The notes: a model not told the origin generated them from the letters alone. A DNA stretch of 64,000 nt from Streptomyces sp. NK15101 (GCF_020400725.1 NZ_JAINVG010000014.1:57208-121207); one strand, 5' to 3'; shown: positions 39,152 through 49,868, counted from the first letter of the stretch. A program made the numbers and translations.

Positions 39152-40102
39152 ATGGATCACAGCGGGCACGGCATGACCACGGATCTGCCGCCGTTCACGC
39201 TGGGGCGGGGCCTGGAGTTCTCTCCCGACCTGTTCTTCCTGATCGGCTGCCTCGCGGGGCTCGGTCTGTACGGGTGGGGCGTGGCGCGGCTGCGGCGGCG
39301 CGGTGACGCGTGGCCGGTCAGCCGGACGGTGTCCTTCGCCGTCGGCGTGCTGACGATCGCGCTGGTGATGTGCACCAAGCTCAACGACTACGGCATGGTC
39401 ATGTTCAGCGTGCACATGGTGCAGCACATGGTGATCTCCATGCTGTCGCCGATCCTGCTGCTGCTCGGCGCGCCGGTGACGCTAGCGCTGCGGGCGCTGC
39501 CGGTGGCGGCCCGCGGCTCGACGGGGCCGCGCGAGCTGCTCCTGAAGCTGCTGCACAGCCGGTACATGCGGGTGATCACCCACCCGGCGTTCACCATCTC
39601 CATGTTCATCGCGAGCCTGTACGCGCTGTACTTCTCGCCGCTCTTCGACTTCCTGATGGGGTCGAAGGCCGGGCACATCGGGATGATGGTGCACTTCCTG
39701 CTGGTGGGCCTGGTCTTCTTCTGGCCGATCATGGGCGTGGACCCGGGCCCGCACCGGCCGGGGTACGTGATGCGGATGCTGGAGCTGTTCGCGGGGATGC
39801 CGTTCCACGCGTTCTTCGGCATCGCGATGATGATGGCGACCGAGCCCCTGGTGGAGGCGTACAGGAACCCGCCGGCCTCGCTCGGGATCGACGCCCTCGC
39901 CGACCAGAACGCGGCGGGCGGCATCGCCTGGGCCTTCAGCGAGATCCCGTCCGTGCTGGTGCTGATCGCGCTGGTCTACCAGTGGTACCACTCCGAGCAG
40001 CGGCAGGCCGTCCGCAAGGACCGGGCCGCCGACCGGGACGGCGACAAGGAGCTGGAGGCGTACAACGCGTATCTGGCCTCGCTGCGGGCGCGGAGTCGCT
40101 GA
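39152..40102 (+). CDS. Cytochrome c oxidase assembly protein, CtaG/Caa3 type
   Basis: 316 residues from ATG 39152 (start MDHSGHGMTTD is rich in His and Met). Seven hydrophobic segments are visible; the block MVMFSVHMVQHMVISMLSPI (then LLLLGAP) with paired His, and GMPFHAFFGIAMM, are typical of the caa3_CtaG family, thought to help copper delivery to or assembly of heme-copper oxidases. It sits in the membrane. The His/Met-rich N-terminus could bind Cu(I), by inference. An odd 27-bp repeat block begins a few bases after the stop. Confidence 0.88.
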   Translation: MDHSGHGMTTDLPPFTLGRGLEFSPDLFFLIGCLAGLGLYGWGVARLRRRGDAWPVSRTVSFAVGVLTIALVMCTKLNDYGMVMFSVHMVQHMVISMLSPILLLLGAPVTLALRALPVAARGSTGPRELLLKLLHSRYMRVITHPAFTISMFIASLYALYFSPLFDFLMGSKAGHIGMMVHFLLVGLVFFWPIMGVDPGPHRPGYVMRMLELFAGMPFHAFFGIAMMMATEPLVEAYRNPPASLGIDALADQNAAGGIAWAFSEIPSVLVLIALVYQWYHSEQRQAVRKDRAADRDGDKELEAYNAYLASLRARSR

Positions 40103-40108
40103 CGCTTG

Positions 40109-40216
40109 GGATCCAGGAGCCTGGATTCAGGATCCTGGAGCCGGAATCCGAATCTTGGATCCAGAATTCTGAATCCGGATCTTGGATCCAGGATCCTGAA
40201 TCCAAATCTTGGATCC
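40109..40216. repeat. 27-bp GGATCC-centred tandem repeat block
   Basis: Four units with GGATCC at 40130, 40157, 40184 and 40211, spaced exactly 27 bases, each near GAATCCGAATCTTGGATCCA, plus a related GGATCC at 40109. Unit 40171-40197 differs from 40144-40170 at only a few positions. The tract is much richer in A and T than the rest of the window and each half-unit can fold back on itself (TTGGATCCAGG/CCTGGATCCAA type). On the plus strand it could read as nine-residue repeats (SWIQDPESK, SWIQNSESG), but no gene with a start spans it. It fills the gap after the CtaG-like gene. Confidence 0.85.
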
Positions 40217-40371
40217 ACGGCCCCCTTCCGGGTCCGGTGCCGCTTGTGGTGCCGGACCCGGTTCGCGTTCCGGCGCACGCCGGCGCGTCCGGGGAGTAGC
40301 GCGCGCCCCTCTCCCGGGGTCACGATGGGCTGGACGGCTTCCGCGGCCCCGGTCGGGAGGAGGACGGGCTG

Positions 40372-40572
40372 ATGTCCGGTCCCACGAAGACGATGACGGT
40401 GCTCACCTGCGCGGCGCTGGTGCTGACGACGGCCTACACGGTGGCGCTCGGCAGCAGCGGCTGGCTCTGGTTCGGTCTGGTGGTCCTGGTCGTGGCGACG
40501 ATCGGGATGGCGGCGGCGGACAGCTCCGTACCACCGTCCCCCCGCTCCCGCCCGCCGGGCACCACGTCCTGA
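40372..40572 (+). CDS. Small two-helix membrane protein
   Basis: 66 residues from ATG 40372 with GGAGGA about 12 bases upstream. Two hydrophobic stretches (VLTCAALVLTTAYTVAL and WLWFGLVVLVVATIGMAAA) and a Ser/Pro/Arg-rich C-terminal tail. No recognisable family. It ends ten bases before the convergent DUF3048 gene. Codon bias supports expression; function unknown. Confidence 0.65.
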   Translation: MSGPTKTMTVLTCAALVLTTAYTVALGSSGWLWFGLVVLVVATIGMAAADSSVPPSPRSRPPGTTS

Positions 40573-40581
40573 ACCCCGGCC

Positions 40582-41586
40582 CTACGCGCGCGGGGCCAGG
40601 ACGATCCAGGTCTGGCCCGGGGCGAAGGGCAGGGGCGCGCCGGCCGGGGTGGTGAAGGTGGTGCCGGAGGCCGCGGAGGGGCGGGACCAGCGGGCCTCGT
40701 GGGCGCGCCCGTCGCGCAGGACGAGGGCGGTGCCGCTGCCGACGGTCTCGCTGTACGGGGAGACCGAGCCGAAGCGGTCGTGGAAGCGGGAGGGACGGAT
40801 CGTGACGCGCTGGACGACGACCGTCTCCGGCGTGAGCGGGCCCGTGTCGGTGGCGCGGGCCTCGCGGCCGTCCATGGCGACGCGCCAGGCGTGGTCGGCG
40901 GCGGACCAGGTGAAGGCGTAGCGGGCCGCCGGGTAGCGGACGGTCGAGGTGGTGACCGGGGTGCCGCCGGGCGGAGCGGCTCCGAAGCGGAAGCCGATGT
41001 CCCGGCTGTGCTCGGCCTTCGGTGCGGCGGCGAGCGCGCGGCCGGGCCGCAGGTAGAGGTTGTGCGGGGCGGGCCGGTCCGGTGAGCGCAGGAAGGCCTG
41101 GGGCGCGGTGCTCTCCGTGACGAGGCCGAGGGGCGCGGCCCGGAGGAGCGGGCCGAGGGCGGACTGGGCGCCGGAGTAGGCGAGGACCGGGCGGCCGTAG
41201 TCGGCGAGCAGGGCGATGTCGGACTCGCGGGCGCTGCGGACGGGGCCGGCGAGGTCGGGGAGGCGGGAGGAGTAGACGGCGAGGAGCCGGGTGACTCCGC
41301 CCTCGACCTGTTCGACGTAGACGAGGTCGGCGGCACCGAGTCCGGTGTGGGGGCGGGCCGCCGGCACGTTGTCCAGCTTCACGGCCAGGACGGGCGCGGG
41401 CTTCGCGGGAAGGCCGGTGAAGGGCGACAGACCGGCGGCCGGGGTGGCGGGCGCGGTCGTCGGCGTGGGACGCGGCTGCGGCGGCGGGCCCGAGTCGGAG
41501 CAGCCGTACAGCCCGGCCGCCGTCAGCGCGCACAACAGCGCGGTGAGGACGCGGCCGGGGCGCCTGGCTCCGCGCTCGCCCGTCAT
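40582..41586 (-). CDS. DUF3048 lipoprotein (YerB-like)
   Basis: 334 residues from ATG 41586. A lipoprotein signal ends in LYGC with Cys29, then a Pro/Thr linker (about 30-50) and two DUF3048 domains: SPFTGLPAKPAPVLAVKLDN, ADLVYVEQVEGGVTRLLAVY and PVRSARESDI in the first, TVVVQRVTIRP and FAPGQTWIVLAP in the second. Bacillus YerB is the best-known relative; its role at the cell surface is not established. Divergent from the acyltransferase gene. Confidence 0.88.
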   Translation of the reverse strand: MTGERGARRPGRVLTALLCALTAAGLYGCSDSGPPPQPRPTPTTAPATPAAGLSPFTGLPAKPAPVLAVKLDNVPAARPHTGLGAADLVYVEQVEGGVTRLLAVYSSRLPDLAGPVRSARESDIALLADYGRPVLAYSGAQSALGPLLRAAPLGLVTESTAPQAFLRSPDRPAPHNLYLRPGRALAAAPKAEHSRDIGFRFGAAPPGGTPVTTSTVRYPAARYAFTWSAADHAWRVAMDGREARATDTGPLTPETVVVQRVTIRPSRFHDRFGSVSPYSETVGSGTALVLRDGRAHEARWSRPSAASGTTFTTPAGAPLPFAPGQTWIVLAPRA

Positions 41587-41664
41587 GTGACGCTCCCCCA
41601 CCAGTGGACCACGGGCCCGTGCGGGGATACAACGGGCGTGACGGACGACGAACGGGGGTTTCGG

Positions 41665-42438
41665 GTGTTCTACCAGCTGATGAAGCACGTCCTGCTCGGG
41701 CCGTTCCTCAGGCTGCTGTTCCGGCCGCGGATCGAGGGGCTCGAGCACGTCCCGGAGGAGGGTGCCGCGATCGTCGCGGGCAATCACCTCTCCTTCTCCG
41801 ACCACTTCCTGATGCCGGCCGTCCTGGACCGGCGGATCACCTTCCTCGCGAAGCAGGAGTACTTCACGGGGCCCGGCCTCAAGGGCCGGCTGACGGCGGC
41901 CTTCTTCCGGGCCGCCGGACAGATCCCGGTGGACCGGTCGGGGAAGGAGGCCGGCCGGGCGGCGATCCGGGAGGGGCTGGGCGTCCTCGACCGGGGCGAG
42001 TTGCTCGGGATCTATCCGGAGGGGACGCGTTCGCACGACGGGCGGCTCTACAAGGGCAAGGTGGGAGTGGCGGTGATGGCGCTGACCGCGGGGGTCCCGG
42101 TGGTGCCGTGCGCGATGGTGGGGACCTTCGAGATCCAGCCGCCGGGGAAGGTCGTGCCGAGGATCCGCCGGGTCACCATCCGGTTCGGAGAGCCGCTGGA
42201 CTTCTCCCGGTTCGCCGGGTCGGCGGGCGAGAGGGCCGTGGTCCGGGCGGTGACGGACGAGATCATGTACGCGATCCTGCGCCTGTCGGGTCAGGAGTAC
42301 GTGGACGAGTACGCGGCGGTGGTGAAGGCCGCGGCGTCCGGTGGTGACGCATCCTCGGATCAGTTCCCGCACGGGGAACGCCGAGGGCGGATCCGCGCAC
42401 GGCGCAATCCCCTGGGTCGCGGCCCCGGACACCCGTAG
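41665..42438 (+). CDS. 1-acyl-sn-glycerol-3-phosphate acyltransferase-like protein
   Basis: 257 residues from GTG 41665, preferred because relatives begin (M/V)FYQLMK and GGGGG lies upstream; GTG 41638 would add nine. Acyltransferase block I is NHLSFSD (HX4D), block II FLAKQEYF, block III YPEGTRSHDGRLYKGK and block IV VPVVPCAM. Likely transfers an acyl chain to lysophosphatidic acid or a similar acceptor at the membrane. The last 30 residues after VVKAAAS are Arg/Gly-rich and atypical, so the true C-terminal extension is odd but open to 42438. Confidence 0.87.
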   Translation: MFYQLMKHVLLGPFLRLLFRPRIEGLEHVPEEGAAIVAGNHLSFSDHFLMPAVLDRRITFLAKQEYFTGPGLKGRLTAAFFRAAGQIPVDRSGKEAGRAAIREGLGVLDRGELLGIYPEGTRSHDGRLYKGKVGVAVMALTAGVPVVPCAMVGTFEIQPPGKVVPRIRRVTIRFGEPLDFSRFAGSAGERAVVRAVTDEIMYAILRLSGQEYVDEYAAVVKAAASGGDASSDQFPHGERRGRIRARRNPLGRGPGHP

Positions 42439-42448
42439 CGTCCCTCGC

Positions 42449-43483
42449 ATGACCAAGGGAAACGCTTTCGTGCTGGGTGCGACAGGACAGGTGGGGCGGG
42501 CGGCCGTGCGGGCGCTCGTCGCGGACGGCTGGGAGGTGACGGCCGCCTCCCGGGGCGGCGGCAGGGACGGCAGGTGGCCGGACGAGGTCCGGTCGGTGCG
42601 GCTCGACCGGGACGAGGAGGGCGCGCTGGCGTCGGCGCTCGGCGGGGGCACCGACGTCCTCGTGGACATCGTGGCGTACGACGCGGGGCACGCCGCCCAG
42701 CTGACCGGTCTCGCGGACCGGATCGGCTCGGCGGTGGTGATCTCCACGGGGGCGGTGTACGAGGACGAGCAGGGGCGCAGCTTCGACACCCAGGACCGGC
42801 CGGACGGCTTCCCGCGCTACCCGGTGCCGATCCTGGAGTCGCTTCCGACGGTGGCGCCGGGCGACAGCTCGTACAGCACGCGGAAGGTCGCCCTGGAGCG
42901 GGCGCTGACGGAGGCCGGGGAGCTGCTCCCGACGACGCTGCTGCGGGCGGGCTCGATCCACGGCCCGCACTGCCGGTCGCCGCGCGAGCTGTTCTTCGTG
43001 AAGCGGGCGCTCGACCGGCGCCCGGTGCGGGTGCTCGCGTACGGCGGACTGTCACGGTTCCACCCCTCGCACGTGGACAACCTGGCCGAGCTGATCCGGC
43101 TCGCGGCGGAGCGGCCGGGCACGCGGATCCTCAACGCCGCCGATCCCCAGGCGCCGACGGTCGCGGAGATCTCGGCGGCGGTGGACGCGGTCGTGGGCGT
43201 GGAGAGCGAGACGGTGCTCGTGGACGGACCGCCTCCGGTGGGCATCGTGGGTGAGACGCCGTGGGGCCTGGACGCGCCGATCGTGTACGACATGACGGCC
43301 GCGGAGCGGGAGTTGGGCTACCGGCCGGTGGTGGGGTACGTGGAGTCGCTGCCGGCGACGGTGGAGTGGCTGGCGGAGCGGCTGGCGGGCCGGGGATGGC
43401 TGGAGGCGTTCCCGAACCTCGCCAAGTACGGGCAGGACTGGTTCGACTACGCGGCCGAGGACGCCTGGCTCGCCTCGCGCTGA
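42449..43483 (+). CDS. NAD-dependent epimerase/dehydratase-family protein
   Basis: 344 residues from ATG 42449. An extended SDR Rossmann fold with FVLGATGQVGRAAVRAL at the N-terminus and DVLVDIVAYD in the next strand. The catalytic pair Tyr-x3-Lys appears as SSYSTRKVALE, with the Ser/Thr of VISTGAVYED. C-terminal segment ELGYRPVVGYVESLP is usual for sugar epimerases and related reductases. Substrate unknown. A bona fide hairpin with four Ts follows. Confidence 0.86.
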   Translation: MTKGNAFVLGATGQVGRAAVRALVADGWEVTAASRGGGRDGRWPDEVRSVRLDRDEEGALASALGGGTDVLVDIVAYDAGHAAQLTGLADRIGSAVVISTGAVYEDEQGRSFDTQDRPDGFPRYPVPILESLPTVAPGDSSYSTRKVALERALTEAGELLPTTLLRAGSIHGPHCRSPRELFFVKRALDRRPVRVLAYGGLSRFHPSHVDNLAELIRLAAERPGTRILNAADPQAPTVAEISAAVDAVVGVESETVLVDGPPPVGIVGETPWGLDAPIVYDMTAAERELGYRPVVGYVESLPATVEWLAERLAGRGWLEAFPNLAKYGQDWFDYAAEDAWLASR

Positions 43484-43503
43484 CGCACGCACGCCGACGC
43501 GCG

Positions 43504-43539
43504 GAGGGGCGGCCGCCGTGCGGCGACCGCCCCTCTTTT
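43504..43539 (+). terminator. Intrinsic terminator with T-tract
   Basis: GAGGGGCGG (43504-43512) pairs with CCGCCCCTC (43527-43535), with a 4-bp inner stem and small bulge, then TTTT at 43536-43539. Sits 20 bases after the epimerase stop. Confidence 0.85.
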
Positions 43540-43556
43540 CTGGCGTGGTGCGGGTG

Positions 43557-45134
43557 TTACGGCTGGGGCGTGGCGTGCGGCTCGCACGTCACGTCCTGGC
43601 TGTCCACCTCGCCGGTGAGCAGGTACGTCTCGACCCGCGAGTTGATGCAGGGGTTCACCAGGCTGGTGACGCCGTGCGAGCCCGCGTTCTTCTCGGTGAT
43701 GAGGCGCGAGCCCTTGAAGCGCTTGTGCAGCTCGACCGCGCCGGCGTACGGCGTCGCCGCGTCACGCTCGGACTGGACGATGAGCACCGGCGGCAGGCCC
43801 TTGCCGGTCTTGACCTGGGTCGGCTTCTGCCGCGGCGCGGACCAGGTGGCGCACGGCAGGTTCATCCAGGCGTTCGCCCAGGTCATGAACGGGTACTGCT
43901 CGTGGAGGCGGGAGTTGTCCAGGTCCCACTTGTTCCAGTTCGTCGGCCAGGGCGCGTCGGCGCACTCGACGGCGGTGTAGACGGCGTTGCCGTTCTCCGA
44001 CGCGATGTTGCCGGCGGTGTCGGTGAGGTCCGCGGCCGCGCCGTCGATCAGCGGCTGCGGGTCACCCGCGGCGTACGCGCTCCAGGCCTCCGCGACCGGG
44101 GCCCATCCGGAGTCGTAGTACGGCGCGCTCTGGAAGAAGCCGATGAGCTCGGCCGGTCCGACCTTGCCGCCCAGGGGCTCCTTCTTGGCGGCGGCGCGCA
44201 GGGTCACCCACTGCTGCTGGACCTCCGCCAGGGTGTCGCCGAGGTGGTAGGTGGCGTCGTTCTGGGCGACCCAGGTCATCCAGTCCTTCAGACGGCCCTC
44301 GAAGGCGATGTCCTGTTCCAGGTTGGCCTGGTACCAGATGTTGCTCTTCGCCGGGTTGACCACGCTGTCGACGAGCATGCGGCGCACGTGGTCCGGGTAC
44401 AGCGTGCCGTAGACGGCGCCCAGGTAGGTGCCGTAGGAGACGCCGATGAAGTTGAGCTTCTTCTCGCCGAGCGCGGCCCGGATGACGTCGAGGTCACGGG
44501 CGGTGTTGCGCGTCGTCATGTAGGGCAGCATGTCGCCGCTCTTCTCGGCGCAGCCCTTGGCGTACTCGGCGGCCAGCTTGCGCTGGGCGAGCTTGTCCGC
44601 CTCGCTGTCCGGGACCGGGTCGAGCTTCGGGCCCTTGACGAACTCGGTCGGGTCGACGCAGGAGATGGGCGCCGAGTGGCCGACGCCGCGCGGGTCGAAG
44701 CCCACGAAGTCGTACGCCTTCGCGGTGTTCACCCAGAGCGGGCTCTTGGTGGTGACCCGGCGCGGGAAGCGCAGGCCGGAACCGCCGGGGCCGCCCGGGT
44801 TGTAGAGCAGCGCGCCCTGGCGCTCGGCGGCGGTGCCGGTGGACACGGCACGGTCCACGGCGATCTTGATCTTCTTGCCGTCGGGCTTGGCGTAGTCGAC
44901 CGGGACGGTCACCCAGCCGCACTGGATGGGCTTGGCGAGGCCCCAGTCGGCCGGGCAGTCCTGCCAGTCGATGCCGGCCTCGGCGGCCCGGGCGGCGGCG
45001 ATGGCCGCGCCGCGCGCTTCGTCGTCCCGGTCCTGGCCGGTGACGGCACCGGCCGTCGGCGCAGCGAGCGCGGTCGCCATGAGCGTGCCCGCTATCAGAG
45101 TGCCGGCGGAGCCGAGCACTGCTGTGCGTCTCAA
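43557..45134 (-). CDS. tap: Secreted tripeptidyl aminopeptidase (alpha/beta hydrolase, TAP-like C-terminus)
   Basis: 525 residues. The start is a TTG at 45134 with GGGGGAGG just upstream. A Sec signal peptide (MRRTAVLGSAGTLIAGTLM, cleavage after AGA near 30) leads to a secreted hydrolase. Catalytic Ser233 in GVSYGTYLG, Asp458 in SERDAATPY and His487 in AGSHGV; the oxyanion region is YNPGGPGGSG. Two or three Cys pairs probably form disulfides. It matches Streptomyces Tap, which removes tripeptides from extracellular protein N-termini, and in S. coelicolor tap also lies next to the urease genes (recalled, not checked). Confidence 0.9.
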   Translation of the reverse strand: MRRTAVLGSAGTLIAGTLMATALAAPTAGAVTGQDRDDEARGAAIAAARAAEAGIDWQDCPADWGLAKPIQCGWVTVPVDYAKPDGKKIKIAVDRAVSTGTAAERQGALLYNPGGPGGSGLRFPRRVTTKSPLWVNTAKAYDFVGFDPRGVGHSAPISCVDPTEFVKGPKLDPVPDSEADKLAQRKLAAEYAKGCAEKSGDMLPYMTTRNTARDLDVIRAALGEKKLNFIGVSYGTYLGAVYGTLYPDHVRRMLVDSVVNPAKSNIWYQANLEQDIAFEGRLKDWMTWVAQNDATYHLGDTLAEVQQQWVTLRAAAKKEPLGGKVGPAELIGFFQSAPYYDSGWAPVAEAWSAYAAGDPQPLIDGAAADLTDTAGNIASENGNAVYTAVECADAPWPTNWNKWDLDNSRLHEQYPFMTWANAWMNLPCATWSAPRQKPTQVKTGKGLPPVLIVQSERDAATPYAGAVELHKRFKGSRLITEKNAGSHGVTSLVNPCINSRVETYLLTGEVDSQDVTCEPHATPQP

Positions 45135-45245
45135 TGGTCCTCCCCCTGAAGGAGTCTGTGTGTCCGGGGGATCCTTTCGTCACCGGGGCTCAGGATGAAA
45201 GGGCGTACACGTGTTTCTTTGCCGAACCAATAACCGGTGAGTGGT

Positions 45246-45262
45246 GTACCGCTGAGCGGTAC
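45246..45262. terminator. Short perfect inverted repeat downstream of ureD
   Basis: GTACCGC-TGA-GCGGTAC (45246-45262), a 7-3-7 inverted repeat 16 bases past the ureD stop. It could terminate the urease transcript or serve as an operator for the divergent-facing tap promoter. Confidence 0.45.
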
Positions 45263-45277
45263 GGATCCGAGAGAGGT

Positions 45278-46017
45278 TCAGAACGGGGCGAGTTCGGACA
45301 AAGCCATGTCGAGGAGCCGGCGCAGCGCGAGCGCGTCGGGGGCGACGGCGGTGACGAGGGCGGCGGGGCCGGCGAGCGGGCTGACCACGGCGTTCTCCCC
45401 GTACGGCCGTGCCTCCACCGGCTTCTCGGCGAACGCCGGGTCGACGACGAGGAGTTGTCCGGTGGCCCGGTGGCCGCCGAGGACCGCGCCGCCGTCCCAG
45501 CCGCCGGGCGCGCCGGGGCCGAAGGCCAGCTCCTGGTCGAGCAGGGGGCGGCCGGCACGGCGGACGGCGAGGCGGGTGACGAGGGTGCCGGACGGTTCGC
45601 CGGGCCGGCCGAGGACCTGTTCCTCCCGGAGCACGAGCCGCGCCGTGGGCGCGAGGTCGACGGCGGTGCGCATCCGCAGGTGCGAGCCGGCCGCGGAGAC
45701 GAGCTGCTCGGGCAGCCAGCGGAGCACCGCTCCGTCGCCGACGGCGATCCGCACGTCGTACGCGGCGGGGTCGGTGCTCCGGCCGGGCAGGGCGAGGGTG
45801 GCGGCGGCCGAGTCGACCAGGAGCCGGGCCCCGTCCCGCACCTCGGTCTCGATCGCGAGCCGGTCACCGCCGAGCGGGGCGCTCATCGCGCCGACGACGG
45901 TGACCCGGGTGTACGGTCCGGCGGCCCGGGTGCGGCGCAGGGCGAGGGGGCCGTCGCTCACCAGGAGCGGCAGCCCTCCGTCGGCGTCGGCGGCGATCCG
46001 GGCGGTGGCGCGCAGGC

Positions 46018-46021
<4 letters not shown>
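45278..46021 (-). CDS. ureD: Urease accessory protein UreD
   Basis: 247 residues from GTG 46021, which overlaps the ureG stop as GTGA; a GTG three codons upstream (46030) is also possible. UreD features: [46 protein letters not shown] and [14 protein letters not shown]. It binds apo-urease with UreF and UreG and forms the path for nickel into the active site. Last gene of ureABCFGD. Confidence 0.92.
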
Positions 46022-46695
<674 letters not shown>

Positions 46696-46769
46696 GGGGA
46701 CTCCCGGGTGTTCAGGTGGCGCGGGGGCGGCGCTCGGGGTGGAGCTCAGGACGGTGCTCAAGGCGGTGC

Positions 46770-47435
46770 TCAGGAGGCGAAGAGGCGGACCGGCCAGGCC
46801 GCGTGCTGTTCGGCGGTGAGGTCGAGCAGCGGCGCGGAGGCGGCGGGCAGGGCGTCGACGACGCCCTGCCGGGCGGCCGCGGCGGCCCGCTCGGCCACCT
46901 GGTCCATCTCGGGCGCGAGGCGGGCGAGGACGGCGGTGGCCTGGTAGGGGTCGAGGCCGAGGAGGCGGACGGCCGCGGTCGCCGGGCCGCCGACCGTCTC
47001 GTACGCGACGCAGTGCGCCGCCTCCTCGGGGCCGAGTCCGGCGGCCCGCGCGACGGTGCCGAGGACGACGGGCTGGTGGGCGCCGCGCGGGAACGCGGCG
47101 GCCAGCGCGTCGAGTTCGGGGCTCGGCCAGGTGGCGCGGGCGGCCCGCATCAGCTGGCGGCCGAGTCTGCGGGCGGCGGCGCGCAGGGCCGCCGAGGGCG
47201 TGCGGGCGTCGGCCGCCGCGTCGAGCTCGTACGGGTCGAGTCCGTGCGCGGCTCCGGCGGCGAGCGCGGCGGAGGTGAGGCCCGTGGTGTGCAGGCGGCC
47301 CCGGCAGAAGGACTCCAGGCCGGCGGCGTCCTTGATGCGGCCCGCCCTGACGGCGGCCTCGACGCCGCCGGAGTGGGCGTGCCCGCCGGCGGGGAAGCGG
47401 CCGTCGGCGAGCACGAGGAGCGCGGAGAGCGTCAT
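46770..47435 (-). CDS. ureF: Urease accessory protein UreF
   Basis: 221 residues from ATG 47435, overlapping the ureC stop by one base. All-helical: [19 protein letters not shown] at the start is the family signature, then an Ala/Arg-rich body and [19 protein letters not shown] near the end. UreF links UreG to the UreD-urease complex and gates GTP hydrolysis. The 74 bases before ureG contain three short degenerate repeats of GGTGCTCAGGA. Confidence 0.92.
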   Translation of the reverse strand: MTLSALLVLADGRFPAGGHAHSGGVEAAVRAGRIKDAAGLESFCRGRLHTTGLTSAALAAGAAHGLDPYELDAAADARTPSAALRAAARRLGRQLMRAARATWPSPELDALAAAFPRGAHQPVVLGTVARAAGLGPEEAAHCVAYETVGGPATAAVRLLGLDPYQATAVLARLAPEMDQVAERAAAAARQGVVDALPAASAPLLDLTAEQHAAWPVRLFAS

Positions 47436-49156
47436 CAGAAGAGGAAGTAACGCTGGGACATGGGCAGTTCGGCGGCGGGTGCCGGTTCGACGGTCTCGCC
47501 GTCGATGGTCACCGAGAAGGTGTCGGCATCGACCTCGACCCGGGGCAGTGCGTCGTTCTCGCGCATGTCGGCCTTGGTCACCCGCCGGGTGGAGCCGATG
47601 GCGGTGAACTCCTTGTGCAGTCCGAGCCTTTGGGGCAGGTCGTCCTCGATGGCCGCCTGGGCGACGAAGTTGACCGAGCCGGCCGCGGCGGCCCGGCCGA
47701 GCGCGCCGAACATCGGGCGGGGCAGCACGGGCTGCGGCGTGGGGATGGAGGCGTTGGCGTCGCCCATCTGCGCGTACGCGATCTGGCCGCCCTTGACGAC
47801 GACGAGCGGCTTCACGCCGAAGAAGGCGGGCTCCCAGAGGACCAGATCGGCGAGCTTGCCGGGCTCGACCGAGCCGATGAGGTGGTCCATGCCCTGGGCG
47901 ACGGCCGGGTTGATCGTGTACTTGGCGACGTAGCGGCGGGCGCGGTGGTTGTCGGCGCGGCCGTCGCCCGGCAGGGCGCCGCGGCGCTTCTTCATGACGT
48001 GGGCGGTCTGCCAGGTCCGCATGATCACCTCGCCGATCCTGCCCATGGCCTGGGAGTCGGAGGAGATGATCGAGATGGCCCCCAGGTCGTGGAGGACGTC
48101 CTCGGCGGCGATGGTGGAGGGCCGGATGCGGGACTCGGCGAAGGCGAGGTCCTCGGGGACGGCCGGGTTGAGGTGGTGGCAGACCATCAGCATGTCGAGG
48201 TGTTCCTCGATGGTGTTGACGGTGTGCGGCCGGGTCGGGTTGGTCGAGCTGGGCAGGACGTACGGCTCGGAGACGACGGTGATGATGTCGGGGGCGTGCC
48301 CGCCGCCGGCGCCCTCGGTGTGGTACGCGTGGATCGTGCGGCCGGCGACGGCGGCGAGGGTGTCGCCGACGAAGCCCGCCTCGTTCAGGGTGTCGGTGTG
48401 GATGGCGAGCTGGGCGCCGGTCTCCTCGCACACGCCCAGGCAGGTGTCGATGACGGCGGGGGTGGCGCCCCAGTCCTCGTGGATCTTGAATCCGAGGGCG
48501 CCGCCGCGCAGCTGGGAGTGCATCGCCTCCCGGGACGTGGTGTTGCCCTTGCCGAGCAGGCCGATGTTGACGGGGAAGGTGTCCAGCGCCTCGAACATCC
48601 GGGCCATGTGCCAGGGGCCGGGCGTGATCGTGGTCGCCTTGGTGCCCTCGGCCGGTCCGGTGCCGCCGCCGACGAGGGTGGTGACACCGGTGGCGAGGGC
48701 CTGCTCGACGACGGTCGGCGAGATGAAGTGGACGTGGGCGTCGACGGCGCCCGCGGTGACGATGCGGCCGTTGCCGACGATGATCTCGGTCTCGGGGCCG
48801 ATGACGAGGTCGGGGTGGACGCCGTCCATGGTGTCGGGGTTGCCGGCCTTGCCGAGGGCGGTGATCCGGCCGTCCCGGATGCCGATGTCCGCCTTGACGA
48901 CGCCCCAGTGGTCGATGACGACGGCGCCGGTGATGACGGTGTCGGGGGCGCCCTCGGCGCGGGTGGTGCGGGCCTGGCCCATGGACTCGCGGACGACCTT
49001 GCCGCCGCCGAAGACGGCTTCCTCGCCGGCGCGGCCGGGGCCGCCGCAGCGGTCCTCCTCGATCTCGACGAGGAGGTCGGTGTCGGCGAGGCGCACGCGG
49101 TCGCCGGTGGTGGGGCCGAACAGGTCGGCGTAGACGGCGCGGTGGAGGTCAGGCAC
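47435..49156 (-). CDS. ureC: Urease alpha subunit (catalytic)
   Basis: 573 residues from GTG 49156, overlapping ureB by eight bases. All nickel-site residues are in place with a constant +7 offset from the Klebsiella enzyme: His141 and His143 (DAHVHF), the carbamylated Lys224 (GFKIHEDWG), His253, His279 and Asp367 (SSDSQAMG), and the flap His327 in VCHHLNP. It hydrolyses urea to ammonia and carbamate in the cytoplasm. Length and ends (SQRYFLF) are normal. Confidence 0.97.
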   Translation of the reverse strand: MPDLHRAVYADLFGPTTGDRVRLADTDLLVEIEEDRCGGPGRAGEEAVFGGGKVVRESMGQARTTRAEGAPDTVITGAVVIDHWGVVKADIGIRDGRITALGKAGNPDTMDGVHPDLVIGPETEIIVGNGRIVTAGAVDAHVHFISPTVVEQALATGVTTLVGGGTGPAEGTKATTITPGPWHMARMFEALDTFPVNIGLLGKGNTTSREAMHSQLRGGALGFKIHEDWGATPAVIDTCLGVCEETGAQLAIHTDTLNEAGFVGDTLAAVAGRTIHAYHTEGAGGGHAPDIITVVSEPYVLPSSTNPTRPHTVNTIEEHLDMLMVCHHLNPAVPEDLAFAESRIRPSTIAAEDVLHDLGAISIISSDSQAMGRIGEVIMRTWQTAHVMKKRRGALPGDGRADNHRARRYVAKYTINPAVAQGMDHLIGSVEPGKLADLVLWEPAFFGVKPLVVVKGGQIAYAQMGDANASIPTPQPVLPRPMFGALGRAAAAGSVNFVAQAAIEDDLPQRLGLHKEFTAIGSTRRVTKADMRENDALPRVEVDADTFSVTIDGETVEPAPAAELPMSQRYFLF

Positions 49157-49490
49157 GGTCGCCGTCCTTGTCGTGTGCGGGAGCGTCGAGGGGGCCGGCG
49201 GTCTCGCCGCGCAGGCCGGGCACGATCCGGCGGCCGGCGATCGGGACCAGTTCGACCTCGACGGGGATGCCGGGCTCGAAGCGGACGGCGGTCCCGGCGG
49301 CGATGTGCAGCCGCTGCCCCCGGGCGGCGGCGCGGTCGAAGTCGAGGCCGGGGTTGACCTCGGCGAAGTGGTAGTGGGAGCCGACCTGGACGGGCCGGTC
49401 GGCGGCGTTGAGCACGGTGAGGCGGGTGACGGGGCGTCCCTCGTTGAGGGTGACGGATCCGTCCGCGTACAGGATCTCTCCGGGGATCAT
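49149..49490 (-). CDS. ureB: Urease beta subunit
   Basis: 113 residues from ATG 49490. Family features [35 protein letters not shown] (in two parts), [17 protein letters not shown] and [18 protein letters not shown] structural subunit of the (ABC)3 urease. Lies 14 bases after ureA and overlaps ureC. Confidence 0.95.
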   Translation of the reverse strand: MIPGEILYADGSVTLNEGRPVTRLTVLNAADRPVQVGSHYHFAEVNPGLDFDRAAARGQRLHIAAGTAVRFEPGIPVEVELVPIAGRRIVPGLRGETAGPLDAPAHDKDGDRA

Positions 49491-49504
49491 CGGCGGCCGC
49501 CCGG

Positions 49505-49807
<303 letters not shown>

Positions 49808-49868
49808 TCTTCCACCTCACAGTCGTCGACCGGATCGGACCCCGGACAGCTGCGGACCCTACCGACCG

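Noticed and set aside
40106..40372. Plus-strand frame with nine-residue SWIQ repeats as a repeat protein
   Set aside because: No start with ribosome site before the repeats; the frame upstream is a shadow of the CtaG-like gene. Kept as a DNA repeat.
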